Source: a bacterium (GTDB lineage: Bacteria > Dependentiae > Babeliae > Babeliales > RVW-14). From it: DNA of 30,559 bases. A program made the position numbers and the translations under genes. The DNA is taken from positions 1 to 30,559 of the forward strand of contig RGUK01000011.1 in NCBI GenBank assembly GCA_010027825.1, written 5' to 3'. Each line of letters opens with the position of its first letter. Position 1 is the stretch's first letter. A model generated the notes under the pieces. That model searched no databases, was not told where the DNA came from, and saw nothing but the letters and a program-made list of their open reading frames with translations. Positions 16,940-23,717 of the stretch are shown piece by piece.

Positions 16940-17965
16940 CTAGATCCGACCGAGCGCGCCATAACTGCGAAGTTTTTTCGGAGGCCAGCCGTTCACGCCC
17001 GAGACCGCCACCATATAGCGATTTTTGATATCAGACCATCGAGCCCAGAAAGCGCCAACAGGAATATCAACGACAGTCCCAAAAACACGGCGGCTTCCAC
17101 CATTCCACGCACCCCAGCTGTTTTGAATTAACACTAACGGCTCGCCATAAAGTTTTTTAATATCGTCGCGATCGTCTACGCCGAGATAGGCCATAGCGTG
17201 GGCCCACGAGCCTTTACGTTTACTTACGCCGTTTAAATCACGCTCGGATGAGAATCCCTCACTCCCGCAGCTACTTACGCAATAACCGTTGGCGAGGAGA
17301 TCACGAAGCGCTTCGTACTCTTCGATCTCGGTGATCGTTTGCACGAGATGTAATTTACCGATTGCGCGCCACGAGTCCGGCGGCGTTTTTGAACCGTATA
17401 TGCCGGCATTGCGTGACGAATACTGCGTAAAATCAACACCGATTTCGTCATACTTTTTCCGCAACCAAAGGCCGCTGTCGTTTAACATAACACTGGCTGC
17501 TTCGGCGCAGCTCCAACCGTCACCGCCATGCCGGCGCCAGTTGTAAATTACTTCGGTTGACAACACGCCGTTGAGCCGCGCGGTGTCGCTTACTTCCGGG
17601 GCGCCTTCAAGCCGGCCGCTGTTCGGATCGGGCAGGCCGCTTGTAATCTCGCAACACAGCGTTCCGAGCGCCGAATTTCTGCTCGACCAACTCACACAAT
17701 CGCCGCGACCTTGTGCTCCACCCGGCAGGCAGTCCGGGTAGAGCTTCAAGATCTCTAACACAGGAAGACTTAACTTTCCCTTGCCTGTCTCTTCCAGTGC
17801 GTACGCCGAGCATGCCATGGCGCCGTCTGGTATGCCGCCAGCAGCTTTAATTTGATCGCGGAGCGCTTCGGCGGCTTCTGGGTTGCCATACGCCCCCACA
17901 AAACCCGTTTCATACGCTGCCACAACGTCATAGACGTTTTCAAAAAATTGCTCAGTGTCGGCCAT
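16940..17965 (-). CDS. Papain-like (C1-type) cysteine peptidase homologue, 341 aa
   Basis: Starts at ATG 17963-17965 behind AGGAG. The papain active-site order is present: AQGRGDCVSWSSR with nucleophile Cys90 and a preceding Gln85; GSWAHAMAYLGVDD with His256; and LVLIQNSWGAWNGG with Asn282. The NSWGxW motif is nearly diagnostic of the C1 fold. The region between (about 110-240) is cysteine-bearing and longer than in plain papain. No signal peptide is seen, and no inhibitory prodomain is recognised in the ~80 residues before the catalytic core. A role in virion protein processing, tail-associated degradation of surface protein, or lysis is possible. The neighbours, an exported zinc protein, an Fn3/Ig-like protein and a matrixin, favour activity on the host envelope (inference). 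Confidence 0.82.
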   Translation of the reverse strand: MADTEQFFENVYDVVAAYETGFVGAYGNPEAAEALRDQIKAAGGIPDGAMACSAYALEETGKGKLSLPVLEILKLYPDCLPGGAQGRGDCVSWSSRNSALGTLCCEITSGLPDPNSGRLEGAPEVSDTARLNGVLSTEVIYNWRRHGGDGWSCAEAASVMLNDSGLWLRKKYDEIGVDFTQYSSRNAGIYGSKTPPDSWRAIGKLHLVQTITEIEEYEALRDLLANGYCVSSCGSEGFSSERDLNGVSKRKGSWAHAMAYLGVDDRDDIKKLYGEPLVLIQNSWGAWNGGSRRVFGTVVDIPVGAFWARWSDIKNRYMVAVSGVNGWPPKKLRSYGALGRI

Positions 17966-17983
17966 TGTATTCTCCTGCTTAAA

Positions 17984-18439
17984 TCAGGCGGTCGGTTCTT
18001 CGCCCTTGGTTTCGCTCACAAGCGTCACGCCGAGCGTGCCCGGCTGCGCCGGCGGCAGCGTGTCTTCCGCAACAAACGCCAGCACGGCCGGTTCGGAGCG
18101 GTTGCCGGCGTCGTCGATATCGACAACGCGCAGTTCCACCGACGAGCCCTGCGCAACTAGCACGTCACCCAGCTCCGTTGCCGACGGCTCATAGGCGCGA
18201 ACCTCACGCGCTACGTCGCTGCCGTCTACGTACACCGACAGCTCACGTGTTACTACGTCAGCGTCAACAACCGGACCAACCAAAACGCGATACGTCAAAA
18301 TATCAGCCATTGTTGTATTACTCCTAATTTGAAAAACTCTTACGTCTACTGGCGACGATGGCGCCGCAAAAAATTGCGCCATTACCACCAACAACCACAC
18401 CACCAAGCACAGTAAAACGGCAGCTGTTGCGGCGCCCAT
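17984..18439 (-). CDS. Membrane-anchored Fn3/Ig-like protein with possible second start, 151 aa
   Basis: The longer form starts at ATG 18437-18439, one base after the preceding stop, and opens with a hydrophobic anchor (AATAAVLLCLVVWLLVVMA). In the same frame a second ATG at 18308-18310 (MADILTYRVLVGP) is preceded by TTAGGAG, a better ribosome site. The C-terminal domain has beta-sandwich character: RELSVYVDGSDVAREVR, SSVELRVVDIDDAGNRSEPAVLAFV, then a Pro-rich DTLPPAQPG linker. DxDDAGNRSE is typical of Fn3/Ig-like domains in surface proteins. Either one anchored protein exists, or an anchored and a soluble form are made from the same frame. Likely virion surface or envelope-facing; function unknown. 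Confidence 0.65.
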   Translation of the reverse strand: MGAATAAVLLCLVVWLLVVMAQFFAAPSSPVDVRVFQIRSNTTMADILTYRVLVGPVVDADVVTRELSVYVDGSDVAREVRAYEPSATELGDVLVAQGSSVELRVVDIDDAGNRSEPAVLAFVAEDTLPPAQPGTLGVTLVSETKGEEPTA

Positions 18440-18440
18440 G

Positions 18441-18893
18441 TTATTTAGCGACAACGACAGAACTCGCGACAATGTCGCACGCCTCTCCTAGTTTTTTTAG
18501 CGTTTCCGGGTTACCGGGCAGAACGTCGTCTGTCCCCACTGTAGTTTTAAATACGTTTTCAATTGCAACATCGAGGCCCGGGTATTTATTCACCTGATCA
18601 ATCGCTAGCTCTAGCGTATGACCGTGCAGCTCTTCCCACTTCTCTGTCGTCGTGATGCGATCAGGCGCCGTGGGTCGTTGCAGCACTGTTTTTAATGACG
18701 TATACACGTCATAAATACGCGCGCGATCGGCGGCAGTGGCGCCGGAAAGCAATTTGACAATGTCTGCGGCAACCGGCGCGTCAGCGACGACCGGACGAAC
18801 TACCGCCGCATTAAAACTCGGCAGCTTTGGGCCGTTCGGAAAAACCAACGACACCAAAAGAATTAATCCGGCGACCCAAACAAGCTTTTTCAT
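18441..18893 (-). CDS. Exported small protein, 150 aa
   Basis: Starts at ATG 18891-18893, overlapping the TGA of the upstream gene by ATGA. MKKLVWVAGLILLVSLVFPNGPK is a typical signal peptide or N-terminal anchor. The mature part is helical: ADIVKLLSGATAADRARIYD followed by VYTSLKTVLQRPT, then LELAIDQVNKYPGLDVAIENVF and a C-terminal LGEACDIVASSVVV. No catalytic motif is visible and I do not recognise a family. Its place in a run of small exported or membrane proteins suggests an envelope-facing role. Confidence 0.75.
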   Translation of the reverse strand: MKKLVWVAGLILLVSLVFPNGPKLPSFNAAVVRPVVADAPVAADIVKLLSGATAADRARIYDVYTSLKTVLQRPTAPDRITTTEKWEELHGHTLELAIDQVNKYPGLDVAIENVFKTTVGTDDVLPGNPETLKKLGEACDIVASSVVVAK

Positions 18894-19168
18894 ACAACAC
18901 CTTTTGACGGTTGTTCGTACTCAACAATTACGCGAAGCAGAGCCGTGCACGCGTCTACACCGCTATCACAACCTTCGGCGGCCAGCTTGTCGCGAAGTTT
19001 GGTCACGGCAAGAATGTCGTTAACCAGCGGAACGGCGATCGACTCTTGAACAGCCGGACCAGACACAACGGAAGAAGCGCCGCGCAGTTTTGCCAGAATT
19101 TCTTTTCGGTACGTCGCGAGGAGCACCGCAACAAAAATACCTAAACTCACTAATTGAAACGTAGTCAT
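18890..19168 (-). CDS. Small single-pass membrane protein, 92 aa
   Basis: Starts at ATG 19166-19168 with GGAG seven bases upstream. Residues 1-19 (TTFQLVSLGIFVAVLLATY) are a hydrophobic anchor followed by basic YRKEILAKLRG, consistent with N-out/C-in topology. The remainder is helical with two cysteines (EGCDSGVDACTALLRVIVEYEQ). Stop and next start overlap by 4 nt, so expression is coupled to the exported protein that follows. Could be a lysis-cassette member (pinholin or spanin-like) or virion membrane protein; no proof. Confidence 0.72.
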   Translation of the reverse strand: MTTFQLVSLGIFVAVLLATYRKEILAKLRGASSVVSGPAVQESIAVPLVNDILAVTKLRDKLAAEGCDSGVDACTALLRVIVEYEQPSKGVV

Positions 19169-19203
19169 GTGTTCTCCAGTTTAAAGCAGGAAACGTTATT
19201 TTA

Positions 19204-20031
19204 TCACGCTTGCGGTACTAGTACATACGGACGGCCGTTAATTACCAACGTGCCGCCAATATTTATACCAGCATCTTTTGTGATAGGATACGCCGTTGTA
19301 CGTTTACCGTACAGCTTAATGATTTCTGAAATGTCGCCTTCTTGCGGTTTTGTTACGTTTGGGTCGTAGTAGGGCGCCATGAGGTTGCCGGCGTTTAAAT
19401 GCGGCAAACCGAGCGCATGCCCTAGTTCGTGGCAAATAACAGCCACGGCCATGTTAAAACTCCAATCTTCCGCTTCGTCAAACATTTGATCGAGCTGCAC
19501 GTTTTCTGCGACGCCGCACGGAAGTTCGCTCCACGCGAGCGTACCACCTTTGTTATCTAAACCGTTTTTCTTACCGGCCCCAGAGCGCGCGTAAATATTG
19601 GCTTTTTTGTGCGTATCAACCCGCACAGGATCAATAGCGCACACTTCAGCCCACTGAGAAAAAGCGATGTCATACGCTTCTGATACTTGCGCTGTTGTAA
19701 GCCCGGGCAGATGAATTTCGTGGTAGTACGAAATATTCGGTATCGGCCATTTACAAGGATCACTGCCCGACGCCGTGATGTTAAAGTCAGGCAGGCCGCA
19801 GCGCTTCCGGTTAATTCTATGCGCGGTCTTTGGTCCGACAGTTCCGGTCGGATTCAAACCATTGAATTCTTGAAACGAGCGAATCGCCTTTTGGAGTTCC
19901 GCGCCTTTGATTTTCTTGACTTGCGCCAGCGTTTTGTCGCCGAAATACCCCAGCACGTGGAGGCGGCGAAGGATCTCGCTAACGGGTAATACATGCGAGT
20001 CGTTCTTTTGATTTGTTGGCTTCCGTGCCAT
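19204..20031 (-). CDS. Matrixin-like (M10) metallopeptidase with peptidoglycan-binding domain and cysteine switch, 275 aa
   Basis: Starts at ATG 20029-20031 with AAGGA upstream. Residues about 17-75 form a PG_binding_1-type domain (ILRRLHVLGYFGD; AIRSFQEFNGLNPTGTVGPKT). Directly after it, KRCGLPDF (77-83) matches the matrix-metalloproteinase cysteine switch PRCGxPD, in which Cys78 would block the zinc until activation. The catalytic domain has a typical matrixin course (WPIPNISYYHE, AFSQWAEVC, GTLAWSELPCG) and ends in the zinc site HELGHALGLPH (His201, Glu202, His205, His211) plus Met-turn NLMAPYY (Met218). No signal peptide is visible. The domain order matches eukaryotic and bacterial MMPs (prodomain, catalytic) without a hemopexin domain. 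Peptidoglycan binding plus a latent protease suggests a role in cell-wall or surface-protein degradation during entry or lysis (inference). Confidence 0.93.
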   Translation of the reverse strand: MARKPTNQKNDSHVLPVSEILRRLHVLGYFGDKTLAQVKKIKGAELQKAIRSFQEFNGLNPTGTVGPKTAHRINRKRCGLPDFNITASGSDPCKWPIPNISYYHEIHLPGLTTAQVSEAYDIAFSQWAEVCAIDPVRVDTHKKANIYARSGAGKKNGLDNKGGTLAWSELPCGVAENVQLDQMFDEAEDWSFNMAVAVICHELGHALGLPHLNAGNLMAPYYDPNVTKPQEGDISEIIKLYGKRTTAYPITKDAGINIGGTLVINGRPYVLVPQA

Positions 20032-20051
20032 AGTGCGCGTCCTTGCAAAGG

Positions 20052-20456
20052 TTATTGCGCGGCAGCCAACTCCATTAACCCGGCGGCTGCTGCGTCGTCG
20101 ATTGTATCACTCAGCGTATAGACAGCGCCAACAACAGGGTTGTCACGCGTGTATTCTACGCCTGTTTTCTCGCAGTGATCGCGCCACACGTTGTTCAGCC
20201 GGCGCCGCAGTCGCATAAGTTTGCGCGGCGGAAGCGTACGTAACTCGCGCATGCTGTTCTGAATCGCGTCCGCGGAGTTCTTTTCTCGGCAATGAATGAT
20301 CACCTGCACAATGATCGAAATGATCATGATGATGGTGATAGGATCAAACTGATACGAGTTATTACCCTGAGCGACAAGCTCGTCCGTGAGCTTGTCTCTC
20401 AGGGCTGACAGCGCAGGCGACTCGTTCACACGGCGCTGCAGTTCTTCTGTAGTCAT
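20052..20456 (-). CDS. Small membrane protein with helical tail, 134 aa
   Basis: Starts at ATG 20454-20456, overlapping the previous stop as TGATG. A helical N-terminus (ELQRRVNESPALSALRDKL) is followed by one strongly hydrophobic segment, DPITIIMIISIIVQVIIHC (about 38-56), and a basic helical C-terminus (LPPRKLMRLRRRLNNVW). The Ile-rich membrane segment with a flanking His-Cys is unusual. It sits immediately before the matrixin gene. A lysis or virion-membrane role is possible; not recognised. Confidence 0.72.
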   Translation of the reverse strand: MTTEELQRRVNESPALSALRDKLTDELVAQGNNSYQFDPITIIMIISIIVQVIIHCREKNSADAIQNSMRELRTLPPRKLMRLRRRLNNVWRDHCEKTGVEYTRDNPVVGAVYTLSDTIDDAAAAGLMELAAAQ

Positions 20457-20827
20457 CAGTTTGCCGCCCGTTCAGCGCGCATTTTTTCGACAGCGATCGC
20501 TTCCATGTAGCGATAACGCGCGTCGATCATCTGAGCGCGGATCTCAGTCCGACCCGCCAGATACTTCCAGATCAGCGCGCTGTTCAGCACGACAATCTGT
20601 GTCGCGCCGACAATAGCCGTGATCGCCTTGGTAAGCGTTTCGGCCTGCGACTGATCAACCCAGCCAACGAGCACAGCAACAGCAATCAGGTTCGTTACCG
20701 CGCCGACAGCCATAGTCCAAAATTCAGGCGTCAGCCAGTTGCCAGAATCGCCGCTTACATCGTCAGCCGCGGCATTTAAAACGCGCAGCTCTTCACGAAC
20801 TGTTTCAACACTTTTTTTCGTAGCCAT
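20456..20827 (-). CDS. Holin-like two-pass membrane protein, 123 aa
   Basis: Start chosen at ATG 20825-20827 (MATKKSVETVREELRVL) with AGGAG five bases upstream; the longer reading begins inside the intergenic promoter region. Two transmembrane segments: about 38-56 (TMAVGAVTNLIAVAVLVGW) and about 63-84 (LTKAITAIVGATQIVVLNSALI), separated by a short polar loop and followed by a charged C-terminus (EIRAQMIDARYRYMEAIAVEKMRAERAAN). Size and topology fit a class II holin, but many small phage membrane proteins look alike. It is the first gene after the putative promoter at 20857-20884 and lies two genes before the matrixin. Confidence 0.72.
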   Translation of the reverse strand: MATKKSVETVREELRVLNAAADDVSGDSGNWLTPEFWTMAVGAVTNLIAVAVLVGWVDQSQAETLTKAITAIVGATQIVVLNSALIWKYLAGRTEIRAQMIDARYRYMEAIAVEKMRAERAAN

Positions 20828-20856
20828 AACTTCTCCTAGAAAAAAGACGTGCCCGT

Positions 20857-20884
20857 ATTGTACTAACCACAAAATTCAACGCAA
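20857..20884 (-). promoter_or_regulatory. Putative sigma70-type promoter
   Basis: On the minus strand, TTGCGT (20884-20879) is followed after 16 nt by TACAAT (20862-20857), about 30 nt before the start codon at 20827. It lies in one of the few gaps of this operon, just after the stop at 20891, and would drive the holin-like, membrane-protein and matrixin genes. The -35 matches only partly, so this is a candidate. Confidence 0.35.
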
Positions 20885-20890
20885 GTCGGA

Positions 20891-21901
20891 TTAACGCCCA
20901 AACATACTGGGGACGATGGCGTGCATCATGCCGCCCCATAACCCCATATCTTGTAACTTTGCCTGCCCCGCTGGTGTTAAACCGGCGAGCGCTGATAAGG
21001 CTTTTCCGGCGACCGTCGCGGTTGCCAAACCGACGCCGGCAGACGCAATACCGTTAATTACGTCTACTGGCCGAATAATAGGCGAGCGCATGTTGGTGCT
21101 GATACCGCTCATTAGCCCGGTGGCTGCGGCAGCAAACTGCGGCGGCGTATGGTTTTGAAACCCGCGGTACATTCCCATATTCACATCCTGCCACGCCGCG
21201 CTGTTGAACTGCGGCACCGACACTGTTGGAGCAAACATCGGGTCGTCTGCAAACGACTTCTTGGTCATCTTAGCTTCGTAGGGGTAGACGACCGGTGTTT
21301 TGTTATTTGTAAGAAGACCGCGCAACATGCTCGTACGGAGCGCGCGCGCATTGGCGTACGAATTCAACCCGGCGACGCCAACACCGCTCAGAGCGCCCAT
21401 CAGGCCGAGCGTGCGGCGCAGTTTGCCGCGCTCCAGATAGCGTGCTGGAAAAACTTGCTCTGCCAGCGCGCCCGCGCCATATCCGAGGCCGCCGGCGAGC
21501 AACCCGGTCATCAGCCCGTTCGACAGCGGCGTGGGGCCGCCGAGCATGGCGTTGCCGGTGTTCCACACGGTAGGCAGGCCGGGTACAAGCGAACCGACTT
21601 TAATGATGATCTCTTCTGCCGGATCTGGCTGTGCCGGCCCGCGCGTCACAATTGCAACGTTATAACCAGCTTGCTTCATCTCGTCGGCGTACGCGGCGCT
21701 TGCTGTTTTGTTTGTCTCCGCTGGCGCATACAGCGTGACCAAACCGACGTCTGGCTCCCACGTCGCGACCGTCGTCGCCAGCAGGCCCGCGGCGAGCGCG
21801 GCGTGTTCGTGAGCGGTTTTAAGCTGAAACGCCGCCGGAAGCAGCGTTGAAACACGCTCCGGGACAGCCTGCCACTCGTAAATAGTCGCGGTTGCAGTCA
21901 T
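20891..21901 (-). CDS. Glycine-zipper virion-type protein, 336 aa
   Basis: Starts at ATG 21899-21901, six bases after the previous TGA. The N-terminal ~100 residues form a soluble alpha/beta part (LVTLYAPAETNKTASAAYADEM; AGYNVAIVTRGPAQPD). Then come hydrophobic glycine-rich segments: LSNGLMTGLLAGGLGYGAGA (about 126-145), TLGLMGALSGVGVAGLNSY (about 164-182), and near the C-terminus NGIASAGVGLATATVAGKA. Basic patches (ERGKLRR) separate them. The protein ends MMHAIVPSMFGR. The architecture is that of a membrane-inserting virion or ejection protein, shared with other genes of the window; role inferred. Confidence 0.78.
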   Translation of the reverse strand: MTATATIYEWQAVPERVSTLLPAAFQLKTAHEHAALAAGLLATTVATWEPDVGLVTLYAPAETNKTASAAYADEMKQAGYNVAIVTRGPAQPDPAEEIIIKVGSLVPGLPTVWNTGNAMLGGPTPLSNGLMTGLLAGGLGYGAGALAEQVFPARYLERGKLRRTLGLMGALSGVGVAGLNSYANARALRTSMLRGLLTNNKTPVVYPYEAKMTKKSFADDPMFAPTVSVPQFNSAAWQDVNMGMYRGFQNHTPPQFAAAATGLMSGISTNMRSPIIRPVDVINGIASAGVGLATATVAGKALSALAGLTPAGQAKLQDMGLWGGMMHAIVPSMFGR

Positions 21902-21907
21902 AGCGCG

Positions 21908-22177
21908 TCAGCTTAAACCAAGTAAAAAACGAACAAACACCAAAATCCACGCTAATACGCCACTGATAGCAAAAAAAACAACAACCGCGCTTAGGCTTAT
22001 CACGCGCCCAAGCTGCTGAATTGGAATGTCTTTCAACAGTCGCCACGCTTTGAGGTAATCAATCGCGCCCGGCTGCTTCGGGGGCGTGGGCGCAGGTGGA
22101 GTGTTTGGTTCCGGCGTGACGGGATCTTTTTTACGTCCGAGCAGCCCGCGCAGCCGGTCGAGTAGCGAGTCAGCCAT
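21908..22177 (-). CDS. Small membrane protein with Pro-rich linker, 89 aa
   Basis: Start chosen at ATG 22175-22177 (MADSLLDRLRGLLGRKK) with a GGGGAAAG site upstream; the ATG overlaps the TGA of the preceding (frame-broken) gene in ATGGCTGA. An N-terminal basic amphipathic helix is followed by a Pro-rich linker (TPEPNTPPAPTPPKQPG), a second helix (YLKAWRLLKDIPIQQLG), and a C-terminal hydrophobic hairpin or anchor (ISLSAVVVFFAISGVLAWI). Likely a membrane-attached accessory protein; not recognised. Confidence 0.72.
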   Translation of the reverse strand: MADSLLDRLRGLLGRKKDPVTPEPNTPPAPTPPKQPGAIDYLKAWRLLKDIPIQQLGRVISLSAVVVFFAISGVLAWILVFVRFLLGLS

Positions 22178-22822
22178 GGTTCTTTCCCCAGTTTTTGATT
22201 GTGTCGAAAACATCGTTGCCGTAAAGCTGGGGCTTTTAACAGATGATCAACCACATTTTCGTACACGGGTTTGTTGTGGTCGAACACAAACGGTGTGCGA
22301 AAATTTAATAAATTGCCAAACTGCTGCGCATACACACTGTTCTCGGCCGCTTTGACCTGCGAACCGATGACACCGCGCGGAGCATGAAACCGAAACTTTG
22401 TCGGCGTATGGGTGATACCCTTGTACTTTGGCTTTGGATCATCAACGTGCCAGTCCTGCGGCGATTGCGCGATTAATCGCCGCAAGATTTCATGCTTGCG
22501 GTCGTATTCGCGGCGGTCGGAGTGCGTTTTCGCGCTACGCAGCTCGTCAAGAATGCTGGGTTTCTTTTTTTCTGGCTGCGCGGCGGATGATTTGATGCCG
22601 CCGATGGTCGTATTTGAAATCGGCGGCGACGCGGGCAGGGCTGAAGAATTAACAACGGGGGTTGTTCCGCCGTTTGGTTTTGATTGTTGCTGCATCCCGC
22701 GGCGAATCTGACCGGGCGGTGTTGTCACAATTTTAAAGGCTTTGCCGTGCCACTGATCAAAATCAATTGGATCCTGAGCACCCTTCTCTATACTTGATCG
22801 TTTCTTGTGTGTTCGTGCTCAT
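22170..22822 (-). pseudogene. Conserved-looking phage gene broken by two +1 frame changes
   Basis: The natural start is ATG 22820-22822 (MSTNTQETIKYREG), with a strong GAAGGAG site six bases upstream, inside the 3' end of the 2H-phosphoesterase gene. That frame stops after 19 codons, but from about 22780 the next frame continues as AQDPIDFDQWHGKAFKIVTT and then PPGQIRRGMQQQSKPN. It runs through KPSILDELRSAKTHSDRREYD, LIAQSPQDWHVDDPKPKYK and VYENVVDHLLKAP to about 22230. There a second +1 step is needed to read LYGNDVFDTIKNWGKNHG and stop at TGA 22170-22172, overlapping the next gene's ATG. Without the second step the frame runs on for ~180 nt over the next gene with an implausible Arg/Cys-rich tail. 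If only the middle frame is translated, a GTG at 22726-22728 is the first usable start. Disordered N-terminal half, globular C-terminal half; function unknown. Confidence 0.6.
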
Positions 22823-23624
22823 GTTTAGCTCCTTCGGCTAACGAGTCAGCAGAAAATTCCCGATCGGGTAAATTATCACCTTTTCCGCCCGCTAACAGGT
22901 CTTTTTGTCCCGAGCGGGAAAAATTTGTACTTTTGGCCGCCGTATTATCCCGTACGGGAGTGTTGCTAGCGGCTTTCAGCTCTCCCCTACTGATGGGGTT
23001 ACTAAACCGATGCCCTTCGTCACTTTCGGCAGGGGTTTCGTAACCCTTGGCTTTGCCGTTGTCGAGAAGAATGCCCTTGCGGCGGGCGGCTACCGTGATG
23101 TGGAACGGATGATCGTCGTTCGGGAGCGCGGATAAGCCGTAGCTCTTGCGAAGCGCCGATAAAGCCGGGCTGCTGACCTGAATCGCCCAGACTTTGCTGA
23201 CGCCGTCGACGTTTTTGACGTCAATCTCTTTCAGCCCGCCGAGCGTGTAACCAAACATGTGGCCGCGCTCGTTAATTTTGTCGGCGCCAATAGACGCAAC
23301 CTCGTCCGCCGTCATCACCGATATATGCGCATTTACAATGTGCGCTTCGACGTTTGGGACGTTGAAGACGCCAGCCGTCGGAAGTTCGGTTCCGGGCTCA
23401 ACCAGCGCGTCGAACACACCACGGACAAGGGCGTTCGGTACAGATAACAAAAGCCAGCCGGACTTGGCGAGATAGAGCCGGCCGGCGAGCGGGTAACTTG
23501 TGGCCGCCTGCTTGTTGCCGCCACGATACAGCCAGCCGAGCGCGTTGCCGGCGGCGTAGGCAGGATGCTCGCGAAAGTATTGCGGGTCCCAAGCGATCGG
23601 ATCGAGTGCTGAGAGGCTGTCCAT
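22788..23624 (-). CDS. 2H-phosphoesterase-like protein, 278 aa
   Basis: Starts at ATG 23622-23624 (MDSLSALDPIAWDPQYF), 15 nt after the tRNA-Asn. Two H-h-[ST]-h motifs 75 residues apart mark the 2H phosphoesterase superfamily: EAHIVNAHISVM (His100, Ser102) and DHPFHITVAARRKG (His175, Thr177). Between them are strand and helix elements typical of the fold (LKEIDVKNVDGVSKVWAIQV, SPALSALRKSYGL). The first ~60 residues are an extra N-terminal part with aromatic residues; residues 190-278 are disordered, His/Glu-rich at the end (EHEHTRND). 2H enzymes cleave or form cyclic phosphodiester links in RNA or nucleotides; the phage anti-CBASS protein Acb1 belongs to this superfamily. Whether this protein is an enzyme, and on what, is unproven. 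Confidence 0.75.
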   Translation of the reverse strand: MDSLSALDPIAWDPQYFREHPAYAAGNALGWLYRGGNKQAATSYPLAGRLYLAKSGWLLLSVPNALVRGVFDALVEPGTELPTAGVFNVPNVEAHIVNAHISVMTADEVASIGADKINERGHMFGYTLGGLKEIDVKNVDGVSKVWAIQVSSPALSALRKSYGLSALPNDDHPFHITVAARRKGILLDNGKAKGYETPAESDEGHRFSNPISRGELKAASNTPVRDNTAAKSTNFSRSGQKDLLAGGKGDNLPDREFSADSLAEGAKHEHEHTRNDQV

Positions 23625-23638
23625 AGCGCGCTTTCAAA

Positions 23639-23710
23639 CTGCCTGAGTAGGACTCGAACCTACAACCCCAGCATTAACAGTGCCGTGCACTACCATTGTG
23701 CTATCAGGCA
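23639..23710 (-). tRNA. tRNA-Asn (anticodon GTT)
   Basis: The minus strand folds into a full cloverleaf. Acceptor TGCCTGA pairs with TCAGGCA; D arm GCAC-AATGGTA-GTGC; anticodon stem CGGCA/TGCTG with loop CTGTTAA, anticodon GTT; variable loop GGGTT; T arm GTAGG-TTCGAGT-CCTAC. The discriminator base is G, as in E. coli tRNA-Asn. No 3' CCA is encoded, so it needs host CCA addition. It sits within the operon between a small membrane gene and the 2H protein gene. Confidence 0.95.
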
Positions 23711-23717
23711 AGGTATG

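Noticed and set aside
22033..22230. Continuation of the broken gene in its middle frame to 22033
   Set aside because: It would overlap the next gene by ~145 nt and read as Arg/Cys-rich nonsense; the adjacent frame gives a sensible ending with an overlapping stop/start.
23639..23710. tRNA as phage integration site
   Set aside because: It is a complete internal gene in an operon and there is no integrase nearby or duplicated 3' end.
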